Assembly (NCBI GenBank): GCA_020199905.1
Contig: JAIVJS010000042.1
Span: 1 to 33,544, forward strand
Length of the DNA stretch: 33,544 bases
From: Acidobacteriota bacterium
GTDB lineage: Bacteria > Acidobacteriota > Thermoanaerobaculia > UBA5066 > Gp7-AA6
Direction of reading: 5' to 3'
Positions 16,809-25,420 of the stretch are shown in pieces (position 1 is the first letter of the stretch; each line of letters opens with the position of its first letter). Below the pieces are notes generated by a model. The model was not told the DNA's origin, ran no database searches, and saw nothing but the letters and a program-made list of their open reading frames with translations. A program made the position numbers and the translations under genes.

Positions 16809-17315
16809 TCAGACCATCGCGTCGTCCGCGCTCGGGCCGTAGATCGCCGGTACTTTGCCCCCCGCCATCCGGACGTAGACCGCGAGCTGGCCGCGGTGAT
16901 GGATGGAATCGAGCAGCATGAGCCACATGACCTCGATGACCGACAGCTCCATCTTCAGCGCGGGCGGTCCGAACGGCGTCTTCCGCGAGATTTTTTCCTC
17001 GGGGACGGACCTGACGGTGTCGATCACGTCGCTCGCGCTCCGCTCGTAGGCGCCGACCGCCCCCGCCCAGGTTTCCGGCGGCTTCGCCCCCGGCGCGGTT
17101 TCGCCTCGCAGCATCCGCAGCATGACGTCGTTTTCCCGCCAGAAGGTCTGGGCGAGCCGCAGCGCGGTGCTCGATCGCTCGTGCGGCCTGAACTCCGCCT
17201 CCCCGGCCGGGTACGCGCGCAGGACTCGCACCGTCCTGGGCGTTTCCTTCTCGTAGAGCTCGAGCCAAATCTGCCGCCGCGCGGCCGCGGAGATCCCGGG
17301 AGCCGAGTCCGCCAT
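16809..17315 (-). CDS. DinB-fold protein (YfiT/DinB superfamily), first of two
   Basis: 168 residues preceded by a near-perfect Shine-Dalgarno AAGGAGGTGA. The four-helix DinB fold is indicated by FRPHERSSTALRLAQTFW near the N-terminus and the C-terminal signature DSIHHRGQLAVYVRMAGGKV followed by PAIYGPSADD. The His residues of FRPHERS and SIHHRGQ would form the divalent-metal site. Family members include putative metal-dependent hydrolases and thiol transferases such as bacillithiol transferases, often induced by stress; the activity of this one is unknown. Confidence 0.88.
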   Translation of the reverse strand: MADSAPGISAAARRQIWLELYEKETPRTVRVLRAYPAGEAEFRPHERSSTALRLAQTFWRENDVMLRMLRGETAPGAKPPETWAGAVGAYERSASDVIDTVRSVPEEKISRKTPFGPPALKMELSVIEVMWLMLLDSIHHRGQLAVYVRMAGGKVPAIYGPSADDAMV

Positions 17316-17469
17316 GGGTCACCTCCTTCGCGAGACGGATTCTTTCACCACCACAGAGGGGCCGGGAATCGGGAATCCAAACAAAGAAGAGAATGAGTTC
17401 TTCTGGTCTGAGTCGCGATTCTCTTTGTCATGAATCTTCTTCATGGGTCCGTCGAAAAAGAATCGCCTT

Positions 17470-17962
17470 CGTGACGGCTCCTTCCCGCCGACTCTGAGGC
17501 GCGGCGGGAAAGATCCCGGCCATCGGAGGAACGACGCTGACGTGGAATGGCCGCGCGTGAGGATCGCGATCCCGGGGACCGGGGTCCTCGGCACCGCTCT
17601 CGCGGACGGCTGGTATTGACGTCGAGATCGGCGTCCGACGGGTTGCCCGGCATGTACCGCACCGCGACCTTCTGCCCCTCGTGGCAGGGATTGAGTCGTA
17701 GAGCGGTACCCGACGTGAAGCGTCCCGGCCCTGCCGCGCCGATTCGGAACTCGATGATCGGAGCGTAGAGTTTCGCAAATCCGAAGGATCGTTCGAGGAC
17801 TTCTCTTCGAAGGCGACGATCTCGTTATCGACGACCAGGCCCTCCCGCTTCCAGTCGAGCCGTCTCCGCCAGGCGATCACCGTCAGCCGGACCATCGAGA
17901 GAGACCCGGACCCCCGCGAAGAGGAAAAACAGGATCCCGCGGAGGATGACGATCTTCAGCGG
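17470..17962 (-). pseudogene. Decayed DUF3592 membrane protein
   Basis: No single frame is credible here, but three minus-strand frames read in succession give a DUF3592-like protein. First LKIVILRGILFFLFAGV (from about 17962), then VIAWRRRLDWKREGLVVDNE and IVAFEEKS (about 17880-17795), then KLYAPIIEFRIGAAGPGRFT with GQKVAVRYMPGNPSDADLDV (about 17780-17600). YAPIIEF, RFTSGTA and KVAVRYMPGNPSDA are the recognisable DUF3592 blocks. At least two frameshifts separate them and the C-terminal membrane segment is not recognisable. Sequencing errors could produce the same pattern. DUF3592 function is unknown. Confidence 0.5.
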
Positions 17963-18062
17963 CCTCTGCCTTCCCCGGCGACGCGTCGGTAATCACAGAC
18001 AGGCTGCATGCGGGAGGCCGGGATGATACGCCGCGCGCTCCGCGCCGTATGATCGCCGAGCG

Positions 18063-18551
18063 ATGACCGCCCCTTTTCTCGCGGACCTTTTCGGGCACCA
18101 GGCGTGGGCGGACTCGGTCCACTGGCGCGCGATCGCCTCTCACTCCGCCGCGGCCGAGGACGACACGCTGCGCCGGAGGCTGTACCACATCCAGGCGGTG
18201 CAGCGCGCCTTCCTCTCGGTCTGGCGAGGCTCTCCGAAGTGGCCGGAGCCTCTCGAGAGCTACCCGGGCTTCGAGACCCTGCGCGAAGCCGCTCGGGGAG
18301 CGCACCGGGACATCGCCGTCTTTTTCGAAAAGCTCGATCCGGGGCGCCTGGAGGAGACTGTCTCCGTGCCGTGGTTTCCAGCGCCACACCGGCCCATCCG
18401 CGTCGTCGACACCATGCAGCAGGTCGTGATGCACAGCCAGGGTCACCGCGCTCAAAACGCGATCCGTCTGCGCGAGCTCGGAGGCGGAGCGCCGATGACC
18501 GACTACATCGTGTGGATCCTGGACGGCCGGCCGGCCGCCGCCTGGGAATGA
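18063..18551 (+). CDS. DinB-fold protein, second of two
   Basis: 162 residues. LFGHQAWADSVHW at the N-terminus, LYHIQAVQRAFLSVW in helix 2 and the C-terminal MHSQGHRAQNAIRLRELGG with TDYIVWI match the DinB family with histidines of a metal site. No Shine-Dalgarno site; TATGAT (18048-18053) ends 9 bases before ATG, suggesting leaderless transcription. The stop overlaps the next start as ATGA (18548-18551), so it is translationally coupled to the kinase fusion. That suggests a functional link between the two products. Confidence 0.85.
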   Translation: MTAPFLADLFGHQAWADSVHWRAIASHSAAAEDDTLRRRLYHIQAVQRAFLSVWRGSPKWPEPLESYPGFETLREAARGAHRDIAVFFEKLDPGRLEETVSVPWFPAPHRPIRVVDTMQQVVMHSQGHRAQNAIRLRELGGGAPMTDYIVWILDGRPAAAWE

Positions 18552-21463
18552 ACGGCGCCGTTCCCGGAATGATCGGCACCTCTCTCAAGCACTACCGGAT
18601 CGTCGAACAGATCGGCGAGGGCGGTATGGGCATCGTCTATCGAGCGCTCGACGCGCACCTCGATCGGACCGTCGCGATCAAGGTGCTGCGGCCGGAAGCC
18701 GTTGCCGACCCCGAGCGCAAGTGGCGCTTTGTCCGCGAGGCCAAGGCGGCGTCCGCGCTGAACCATCCGCACATCGTCACCATCCACGACATCGATACGG
18801 ACCAGGGCGTCGACTTTCTCGTCATGGAATATCTCGACGGAACGCCTCTCGACAAGCTCATTCCGAAGGGAGGACTCCCGGTCGCGGAGGCTATCGACAT
18901 CGGCGAACAGATGGCGTCCGCGCTCGGCGCGGCGCACGCTGCCGGCATCGTGCACCGCGACGTGAAGCCGGCCAACGTGATGGTCGGCAGGGGCGGGCGC
19001 GTCAAGGTGCTCGATTTCGGACTCGCGAAGCTGGTCGAACGGAACGCGCCGGACGATGGCGAGACGTCCGACTCGACGGCCACGGCCGGCAGCGCGTACC
19101 TGCGCACCCGGCAGGGCGTCATCCTCGGGACGATTGCTTACATGTCGCCGGAGCAGGCGCAGGGCAACCCCGTGGACGCGCGCTCGGACGTCTTCTCGCT
19201 GGGGTCGGTGGTCTATGAGATGCTCGCCGGGCAGCGCCCGTTTCAGGGGGACTCGCATCTTCTGACGCTGACCGCGATCCTTCGCGACGATCCTCCGCCG
19301 TTGAAGGGCCTCCGTCAGGACGTCCCGGCCGGGCTCGAGCGCGTTCTGTCCCGCTCTCTCGCGAAGGCCCCCGCGGACCGTTATCCGACCGCGGCGGAGA
19401 TGGAACGGGACCTCGTTGACCTGCGGCGCGGTCCGGCGGCCGCCCCGGTGGACGGAAGTAACCCGCGGGTCTCCGCGCTGCGGCGTCCCTCGATCCTGGT
19501 TCCGTCGCTTCTGGTCCTTCTCACGGCGATCGGCGCGGCGGCGTGGTATCTGGCGCGCGAGTCGCGGATCCGGCGCGCGCGCGCGGAAACCCTGCCCGAG
19601 ATCGCGCGCCTCGTCGAGCACGACAGGCCGGCCCGCGCGTTTCTTCTCGCCCGGCAGACGGAGCGTTACCTTCCGCGCGAGGTCGAGACGCTGCGGCGGG
19701 ACGCCTGGCCGTTCATCGCGATCCGCACGAACCCCGCGGGGGCGGACGTCTTCATGAAGGACTACGAAGACGTCGACGGAGAGTGGCAGCCCCTCGGCCG
19801 GTCTCCCATCGAACGGCTCGCGGTTCCCGTCGCCTACTATCGATGGAAGGTCGAAAAGCCCGGGTTCCAGACCATCGAAGCCGCGGGACTCAATCAGAAT
19901 CTCAAGCTCGATCCCGTCGCGGCGGTGCCCGCCGGCATGGTCCGCGTGCCCGGCGGTCAGTACTCCCTCCGGAGCCTGAGCGAGGTCTCGTTCGACGATT
20001 TCTGGCTCGACAGGTACGAGGTCACCAACCGGCAGTTCAAGGCGTTCGTCGACGCCGGCGGATATGGAAAGCGGGAGTACTGGAAACAGCCGTTCCTCCG
20101 GGACGGCCGGGAGATCCCCCTGGAAAAGGCGATGGAGAAACTGCGGGACGCGACGGGGCGTCCCGGGCCCGCGTCGTGGGAGCTCGGAAGCCTGCCCGAG
20201 GGGCGCGAGGACTATCCGGTCGACGGCGTGAGCTGGTACGAAGCCGCGGCGTACGCGGAATTCGCCGGCAAGAGCCTTCCGACCGTGTACCACTGGTACA
20301 AGGCCGGCGGCATCGGCAACTTCTCTCAGATCCTGGGCTTGTCGAATTTCAGCGGGAAGGGCCCCGCGCCGGTCGGCAGGCACAAGGGGCTGAGCCCCTA
20401 CGGCAACTACGACATGGCAGGGAACGTCAAGGAGTGGTGCTGGAACGAGACCGGCGGGCGGCGATACGTCCTCGGCGGCTCGTGGAGCGACGCGAACTAC
20501 ATGTTCGGCGAAGCGGACGCGCAGGACCCTTTCACGAGGCTGCCGGGTTACGGGTTTCGGTGCGCGCGCTACATCACCCCCCCGTCCGAGGCGGTGACTC
20601 GTCCGATCCCGACCATCTCTCGCGATTACAACAAGGAAGCTCCGGTCTCAGACGACGTCTTCCAGCACTACAAGAGCTTCTATTCATACGATCGAACACC
20701 GCTCGACCCCCGGGTCGAGTCGAAGGAAGAGGATTCGCCCTACTGGCGCAAGGAAAAAGTCAGCTTTGCCGCCGCTTATGGAAATGAAAGGGTCCCCGCC
20801 TTTTTCTTCATTCCCAAGAATGCGCGGCCTCCCTACGAAACGATCCTTTATTTTCCGAGCAGTCTGGCCATCCACACACGCTCGAGCGCCGATCTGAACC
20901 TGCGTAACCTCGATTTCGTGATCCGAAGCGGCCGGGCCGTTCTTTTTCCCGTGTACAAAGGAACGTACGAACGTCAGGTTCCCGATCCTCCGCTCAACTC
21001 GAGTCTCTGGCGGGATCTGATCATCCAGCAGGCGAAGGACGTCGGACGCGCCGTGGACTACTTAGAGACGCGCCGCGACGTCGACATGAGCCGCCTCGGG
21101 TTCATCGGCGTGAGCCTGGGCGCGATCGACGGGGTCACGTTCGTCGCGCTCGAGAATCGTTTCAAGCTGGCGATTTTCTCGAGCGGCGGATTCCGCCTCG
21201 CCCGGGCCCTGCCGGAGGTCGACCCGATCAATTTCGTGTCGCGGGTGAAGATTCCGGTGCTTCTGATCACGGGGCGATACGACTTCTCAGCGCCGTACGA
21301 GACCGCGCAGGCTCCGATGTTCCGGATGCTCGGAACTCCCGAGAAAGACAAGCGGCACTTCGTCTTCGAAGCCGGGCACATCCCGCCGCAGATGCAGCCG
21401 GTCATCAAGGAAGTTCTGGACTGGCTGGACAGGTACCTCGGACCGATCACCACGTCGGGGTGA
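18548..21463 (+). CDS. Ser/Thr protein kinase - FGE/SUMF1-like - alpha/beta-hydrolase fusion
   Basis: 971 residues. Kinase domain about 15-285: IGEGGMGIVY loop, Lys45, HRDVKPANV with Asp138, DFG Asp156, GTIAYMSPEQAQG. One transmembrane helix at about 315-335 (LVPSLLVLLTAIGAAAW), then a PEGA-like segment (NPAGADVFMKDYED) and an FGE/sulfatase-modifying domain at about 463-674 (PGGQYSLRS, FWLDRYEVTNRQFKAFVDAG, GNYDMAGNVKEWCWN, GGSWSDANY, GYGFRCAR). The two active-site cysteines of true FGE, after GGS, are absent, so this domain is probably a binding or sensor module. C-terminal hydrolase of dienelactone type at about 700-970: Ser856 in GVSLG, Asp912 in GRYDFSAP, His944 in EAGHIPP. Topology would put the kinase inside and the FGE-like and hydrolase domains outside. 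Kinase/FGE fusions are common in Acidobacteriota. Confidence 0.9.
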   Translation: MNGAVPGMIGTSLKHYRIVEQIGEGGMGIVYRALDAHLDRTVAIKVLRPEAVADPERKWRFVREAKAASALNHPHIVTIHDIDTDQGVDFLVMEYLDGTPLDKLIPKGGLPVAEAIDIGEQMASALGAAHAAGIVHRDVKPANVMVGRGGRVKVLDFGLAKLVERNAPDDGETSDSTATAGSAYLRTRQGVILGTIAYMSPEQAQGNPVDARSDVFSLGSVVYEMLAGQRPFQGDSHLLTLTAILRDDPPPLKGLRQDVPAGLERVLSRSLAKAPADRYPTAAEMERDLVDLRRGPAAAPVDGSNPRVSALRRPSILVPSLLVLLTAIGAAAWYLARESRIRRARAETLPEIARLVEHDRPARAFLLARQTERYLPREVETLRRDAWPFIAIRTNPAGADVFMKDYEDVDGEWQPLGRSPIERLAVPVAYYRWKVEKPGFQTIEAAGLNQNLKLDPVAAVPAGMVRVPGGQYSLRSLSEVSFDDFWLDRYEVTNRQFKAFVDAGGYGKREYWKQPFLRDGREIPLEKAMEKLRDATGRPGPASWELGSLPEGREDYPVDGVSWYEAAAYAEFAGKSLPTVYHWYKAGGIGNFSQILGLSNFSGKGPAPVGRHKGLSPYGNYDMAGNVKEWCWNETGGRRYVLGGSWSDANYMFGEADAQDPFTRLPGYGFRCARYITPPSEAVTRPIPTISRDYNKEAPVSDDVFQHYKSFYSYDRTPLDPRVESKEEDSPYWRKEKVSFAAAYGNERVPAFFFIPKNARPPYETILYFPSSLAIHTRSSADLNLRNLDFVIRSGRAVLFPVYKGTYERQVPDPPLNSSLWRDLIIQQAKDVGRAVDYLETRRDVDMSRLGFIGVSLGAIDGVTFVALENRFKLAIFSSGGFRLARALPEVDPINFVSRVKIPVLLITGRYDFSAPYETAQAPMFRMLGTPEKDKRHFVFEAGHIPPQMQPVIKEVLDWLDRYLGPITTSG

Positions 21464-21698
21464 GGCTGGGCCGAGGGACCCTCTCGACCCTCGCTCCCCG
21501 GCCGGCGGAGAGGGTAGGGTGAGCGGTCCGGCCGTGTGATGGAGCGGTCGCCTTGCTTTCAGGATCGCCGCTCACTCCCCTGGCCCTCTCCCCGGCGCGC
21601 GGGGAGAGGGCGGACAGGGAGAGGGGCGCGGGTGCGTCGGACTGCTTCTTGCACTCGCCTTTCGCCCGCAGAAAAGTTCAATCGAATGGAGAACACGC
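21464..21698. repeat. Intergenic palindromic repeat copy 5, with a diverged neighbour
   Basis: The gap before the catalase gene contains a diverged unit at about 21487-21523 and a clear one at 21571-21630, with arms CCCTCTCCCC (21584-21593) and GGGGAGAGGG (21601-21610). A second GGGAGAGGGG half follows. GGAG lies about 8 bases before the catalase ATG. Confidence 0.7.
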
Positions 21699-23939
21699 AT
21701 GAAGAATGAGAATGGGAATGGCAACCGCAACGGTGCCAACCCTAAATCGCGTCAGCTCAAATTCCATACCGAGGACGCTCTGGGGAAGGTCCTGACCACG
21801 AATCAGGGCGTGCCTCTCGAGAACGATCAGGACACGCTCAAGGGGGGAGACCGCGGGCCCTCGCTCCTCGAGGACTTTCACTTCCGCGAGAAGATCACCC
21901 ACTTCGATCACGAGCGGATCCCCGAGCGGGTCGTGCACGCCCGCGGGTCCGCGGCGCACGGGTACTTCCAGGTCTACGAGGGGATTCCCGAGCTCACCCG
22001 GGCCGCATTTCTCCAGGACCCCGGCGTCAAGACCCCCGTGTTCGTGAGGTTTTCCACCGTCGCCGGATCGCGCGGCTCGACGGACCTCGCGCGGGACGTC
22101 CGTGGGTTCGCCACGAAGTTTTACACGACCGAGGGGAACTTCGACCTCGTCGGCAACAACATGCCGGTCTTCTTCATCCAGGACGCGATCAAGTTCCCGG
22201 ACCTGATCCACGCGGTCAAACCCGAGCCCGACCACCACATGCCCCAGGCGGCGTCGGCGCACGACACCTTCTGGGACTTCATCTCGCTCATGCCGGAATC
22301 GATGCACATGATCATGTGGGTGATGTCCGACCGGGCGCTGCCGCGCAGCTACCGGATGATGGAAGGATTCGGGGTCCACACGTTCCGGTTCGTCAACGCG
22401 GAAGGGAAGTCCCGGTTCGTCAAGTTTCACTGGAAGCCGCTGCTCGGCATGCATTCCGTGGCGTGGGACGAGGCGCAGAAGATCTCGGGCAAGGACCCGG
22501 ACTTCCACCGACGCGACCTCTGGGAGGCGATCGAGAGCGGCAACTTCCCGCAGTGGGAGATGGGCGTCCAGATCGTCGAGGAGAAGGACGAGAACTCGTT
22601 CGACTTCGACCTTCTCGACGCGACGAAGCTCATCCCCGAGGAGCTCGTCCCGGTGCAGCGGATCGGGCGGCTGACGCTCGATCACAACCCGGACAATTTC
22701 TTCGCCGAAACCGAGCAGGTCGCGTTCCACATCGGGCACGTCGTGCCGGGGATCGACTTCACCAACGACCCGCTGCTCCAGGGACGGCTGTTCTCGTACA
22801 CCGACACGCAGCTGATCCGCCTCGGCGGGCCAAACTTTCACGAGATCCCGATCAACCGGCCGATCGCGCCGGTCGACAACAACCAGCGCGACGGTTTCAT
22901 GCGGCAGACGATCGACCGCGCGAAGGCCTCCTACCACCCCAACACGACGGGCGGCGGATGCCCGGTCCAGGCGGGAGCGCTGGCGGGCGGGTTCGTGAAC
23001 TTTCCGGAACGGGTCGCGGGGAACAAGGTCCGAGCGCGGTCCGAGAAATTCTTCGACCATTTCAGCCAGGCGAGGCTCTTCTTCAACAGCCAGTCGGAGC
23101 CGGAGAAGGACCACATCGTCGAGGCGCTCCGGTTCGAGCTCGGGAAGGTCAAGCGCAAGCCGATCCGCGAGCGGATGGTGGGAATGCTCGGTCTGGTGGA
23201 TCGCGGGCTCGCCGGCCGCGTCGCGGACGGCCTCGGCATGACGGAGATCCCGCTGGTCGACCCGCCGATCAACCACAGCTTCTCCGCCGACGCGGCGCCG
23301 GGAAGCCGGGAGCCGAAGATCGAAGAGGGCGACGGAGCGGTGTCTCCGGCCCTGAGCATGGCCAACACCGTCAAGGACTCGATCCGAACCCGGAAGGTCG
23401 CGATTCTGGCGGCCGACGGGGTGGACGATCTCTCCCTTTCTTCGATGATGAAGGCGCTCGACGCGGGGGGCGCGCAGGGGAAGATCGTGGCGCCGCGGCT
23501 CGGCTACCTGAGGGGCGCGGACGGGTCCGACTTCTTCGTCGAGTTCAGCCTGCTGACGGCCGCTTCCGTGCTCTTCGACGCGGTGTACGTGCCCGGCGGC
23601 GCCGCAAGCGTCCAGGCCCTGGCGGCCGATCGGGACGCGGTGGACTTCGTGTCGGAAGCGTTCCGGCACTGCAAGACGATCGGAGCGACGGGCGAGGGCA
23701 TCGGATTGCTGGCCGCCGTGCCGGGACTCGAGGGCGTCAACGGCTCCGGCGGAAATGGCGACGCGGAGGTCGAAGGGGTCCTGACGGCGCCCGACGGCCG
23801 TACCGACTTTCTGACGAGCTTCACCACGGCGCTGGCGATGCATCGCCACTGGACGCGTGCCGGGAAGAACAAGACGGTGCCGCCGGCGGACGGCGAAGAG
23901 ACGCGGGGGAGGCAGGCACCGGCCGCGCAGCCCAGCTAG
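21699..23939 (+). CDS. katE: Large-subunit catalase, HPII/KatE type
   Basis: 746 residues, as expected for clade-2 large catalases. Active-site His80 in [12 protein letters not shown], distal Asn in [12 protein letters not shown], and proximal haem ligand Tyr367 in [14 protein letters not shown] are intact. The C-terminal flavodoxin/DJ-1-like domain ([53 protein letters not shown]) is present; in HPII it has no known catalysis. The N-terminus begins with an Asn/Gly-rich stretch. It decomposes hydrogen peroxide in the cytoplasm, typically in stationary phase. It converges on a ferritin-like gene, suggesting an oxidative-stress group. Confidence 0.95.
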   Translation: MKNENGNGNRNGANPKSRQLKFHTEDALGKVLTTNQGVPLENDQDTLKGGDRGPSLLEDFHFREKITHFDHERIPERVVHARGSAAHGYFQVYEGIPELTRAAFLQDPGVKTPVFVRFSTVAGSRGSTDLARDVRGFATKFYTTEGNFDLVGNNMPVFFIQDAIKFPDLIHAVKPEPDHHMPQAASAHDTFWDFISLMPESMHMIMWVMSDRALPRSYRMMEGFGVHTFRFVNAEGKSRFVKFHWKPLLGMHSVAWDEAQKISGKDPDFHRRDLWEAIESGNFPQWEMGVQIVEEKDENSFDFDLLDATKLIPEELVPVQRIGRLTLDHNPDNFFAETEQVAFHIGHVVPGIDFTNDPLLQGRLFSYTDTQLIRLGGPNFHEIPINRPIAPVDNNQRDGFMRQTIDRAKASYHPNTTGGGCPVQAGALAGGFVNFPERVAGNKVRARSEKFFDHFSQARLFFNSQSEPEKDHIVEALRFELGKVKRKPIRERMVGMLGLVDRGLAGRVADGLGMTEIPLVDPPINHSFSADAAPGSREPKIEEGDGAVSPALSMANTVKDSIRTRKVAILAADGVDDLSLSSMMKALDAGGAQGKIVAPRLGYLRGADGSDFFVEFSLLTAASVLFDAVYVPGGAASVQALAADRDAVDFVSEAFRHCKTIGATGEGIGLLAAVPGLEGVNGSGGNGDAEVEGVLTAPDGRTDFLTSFTTALAMHRHWTRAGKNKTVPPADGEETRGRQAPAAQPS

Positions 23940-23958
23940 AAGGCAGCCCAGCTAGAAG
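23927..23958. repeat. 16-bp perfect tandem duplication over the catalase stop codon
   Basis: GCAGCCCAGCTAGAAG occurs twice head to tail (23927-23942 and 23943-23958). The first copy contains the catalase TAG (23937-23939), so the second duplicates the last codons and stop. Confidence 0.85.
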
Positions 23959-23967
23959 AAGGACCAG

Positions 23968-24013
23968 GCCCCCTCTCCCTCTCCCCGCGCCCGGGGAGAG
24001 GGAGGAGAGGGGA
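23968..24013. repeat. Intergenic palindromic repeat, copy 6
   Basis: Arms CCCTCTCCCC (23977-23986) and GGGGAGAGGG (23993-24002) make a 10-bp perfect stem, with extra CCCTCTCCCT and GGAGAGGGG flanks extending the symmetry. It sits exactly between the convergent catalase and ferritin-like genes and could act as a bidirectional mRNA 3' hairpin; there is no T-run. Confidence 0.75.
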
Positions 24014-24015
24014 CC

Positions 24016-24711
24016 CTAGACGCTCCGCCGGCGGGCCTTGTCTCCGCCATTGCTGCCGCGGGGCATGGGCTTGGACTTATCCGCAGACTTCGCCGGGCCC
24101 GGGCGCTCCTTGCTCGTGTCTTTGCCCTTGCGCTCCTGCATGACCTGCGCTTCTTCCATCGCGCTCTTGACGTCGCGCTCTTCCTCGGGCGGAGGAAGGA
24201 CGGCCGGAAGCCCGAGAGAATCGAGCCACAGCTCCCGAGCCCATCCCTGCGTGTGGTACAGGTGCTCGTCCTCCTCGTCCTCCACGGCGTCGTAGGCCTC
24301 GGTCAGGACCTGTTTGGCGTTGGCGGGCGCCTTCTTGGCGACCTCGCCGATCAACTCCCAGTTCATGTGGTCCTTGGTTTCCGCGTCGATGACGCACTCC
24401 GCGGCGACGAGCTGCGCGGCGGCGAGAGAAGGTCCGGCGCTGAGCGCCTTCTCCATCGCGGCCACCAGACTCTTGCCCTTTTCGCGGACGATCCGGCGGC
24501 CCGCGGTCTGCTTTTCGGGATCCATTCCGAGCTTCTCGCAGACATTCATCAGGACGAGGACATGCTCCTGAGTCTGCCTCCCGTACTTCTGCCACTCCTT
24601 CTTGAGGTCATCGTTCTGCGCGCAGGCGACGGCGCTGCGGTACACCTGGACGCCTCCGAGCTCCGTCTCGAGCGCCTGATAGATCAGCTCTTCGACCTGG
24701 GTTTTGTTCAT
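24016..24711 (-). CDS. Ferritin-like (DUF892/rubrerythrin-type) four-helix protein with charged tail
   Basis: 231 residues, preceded by AAGGAGAT. Four-helix bundle with spaced Glu/His metal-ligand candidates: ALETELGGVQVYRSAV (helix 1), RQTQEHVLVLMNVCE (helix 2), AECVIDAETKDHMNWELIG (helix 3) and VEDEEDEHLYHTQGWARELW (helix 4). This pattern fits a diiron ferritin-like fold. The last 55 residues are hydrophilic, Lys/Arg/Pro/Ser-rich and probably disordered, possibly nucleic-acid binding. Likely role: iron or peroxide handling, matching the adjacent catalase. Confidence 0.8.
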   Translation of the reverse strand: MNKTQVEELIYQALETELGGVQVYRSAVACAQNDDLKKEWQKYGRQTQEHVLVLMNVCEKLGMDPEKQTAGRRIVREKGKSLVAAMEKALSAGPSLAAAQLVAAECVIDAETKDHMNWELIGEVAKKAPANAKQVLTEAYDAVEDEEDEHLYHTQGWARELWLDSLGLPAVLPPPEEERDVKSAMEEAQVMQERKGKDTSKERPGPAKSADKSKPMPRGSNGGDKARRRSV

Positions 24712-24783
24712 TCGATCTCCTTGAATACTGTTCGGTGAATGCGGAAAAGGTGCAACTTCCGTTCCGGCCGGTCCCGGGAGGGT

Positions 24784-25296
24784 CTACTCGACCCGGAACG
24801 TCTTCGTCGACGCGGCCCCGCCGCTGTCGACCGAGACGTCGAGCTTGTAGCCACCCTTAGGCCAGCCCCCGGGCTTTTCGACCGAGAAATCCGTGACGGC
24901 AGGGCCGCTGGGGGAGACGGTCTTCTGATCGTTGCGGATCACTTGGCCGTCTTCGAACGTCCACCTGGCGAAAATGGTCGCCGCCTTGCCGGCGCCGTCG
25001 GTGGATACCGAAGCGAAAATGGTGTCGTTCGGCCCGAAGCGGTCCGTCGGACTCTGGACCTTCCGGTGGATGACATCCCGGTTCTCGTGGTAGATCCGCT
25101 TCCACGCGTCGGCGTCGCCGTAGAGCTTTCTCGCGATCTTCGAAAGGCTGTCCCCGCTCTCGACGATGTACATCCGCATCGTCTTCTGCTTCTCGAGCTC
25201 CGAAGCGGCGGCATCGGTCGGGGCCGCGCCGGGAGCCGTCGATGAGCTTCCGGACAGAACGTCGGAAAAATCGGGTCTCTTCGAATCGTTCGCCAT
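24784..25296 (-). CDS. LysM-domain protein
   Basis: 170 residues preceded by an excellent Shine-Dalgarno (AGGAGGATG). After a Ser/Ala/Pro-rich N-terminus without signal peptide there is one LysM (about 42-90: YIVESGDSLSKIARKLYG, then WKRIYHENRDVI), the kind found in YgaU/LysM proteins that bind peptidoglycan or potassium. A beta-rich C-terminal domain follows (IFARWTFEDGQVIRNDQKTV, PGGWPKGGYKLDVSVDSGG) resembling an extracellular Ig-like module. Export is not evident. It lies 72 bases upstream of the ferritin-like gene on the same strand, so the two may be co-transcribed. Confidence 0.82.
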   Translation of the reverse strand: MANDSKRPDFSDVLSGSSSTAPGAAPTDAAASELEKQKTMRMYIVESGDSLSKIARKLYGDADAWKRIYHENRDVIHRKVQSPTDRFGPNDTIFASVSTDGAGKAATIFARWTFEDGQVIRNDQKTVSPSGPAVTDFSVEKPGGWPKGGYKLDVSVDSGGAASTKTFRVE

Positions 25297-25370
25297 TTCA
25301 TCCTCCTGTGGCGGGCAACGCCGGCGGGATCGCTCTTCGGGAAAAGGCGGATCTGGCGGGACGCGACGTC

Positions 25371-25401
25371 AAAAAAAAGGCGGGAGCAAACCCCCGCCTT
25401 T
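25371..25401 (-). terminator. Rho-independent terminator of the low-complexity protein gene
   Basis: On the minus strand AAAGGCGGG (25401-25393) pairs with CCCGCCTTT (25384-25376) around a GGTTTGCT-type loop and runs into a string of T residues ending at 25371. It begins 20 bases after the stop codon of the gene at 25421-26206. It is the clearest intrinsic terminator in the window. Confidence 0.9.
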
Positions 25402-25420
25402 CAAAGATCCAATCTTTTTC

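Noticed and set aside
17428..17895. 155-codon minus-strand frame as an intact gene
   Set aside because: Only its first part resembles DUF3592; the family continues in another frame, so it is treated as part of a pseudogene.
18503..20383. Long minus-strand frame opposite the kinase fusion
   Set aside because: Antisense shadow of the kinase; no domain motif and no ribosome site.
21584..21610. Intrinsic terminator at the palindromic repeat after the kinase fusion
   Set aside because: Strong stem but no following T-run; the same hairpin occurs in many gaps, so it is listed as a repeat.
21678..23849. 723-codon minus-strand frame opposite the catalase
   Set aside because: Antisense artefact in GC-rich DNA; catalase motifs are complete on the other strand.
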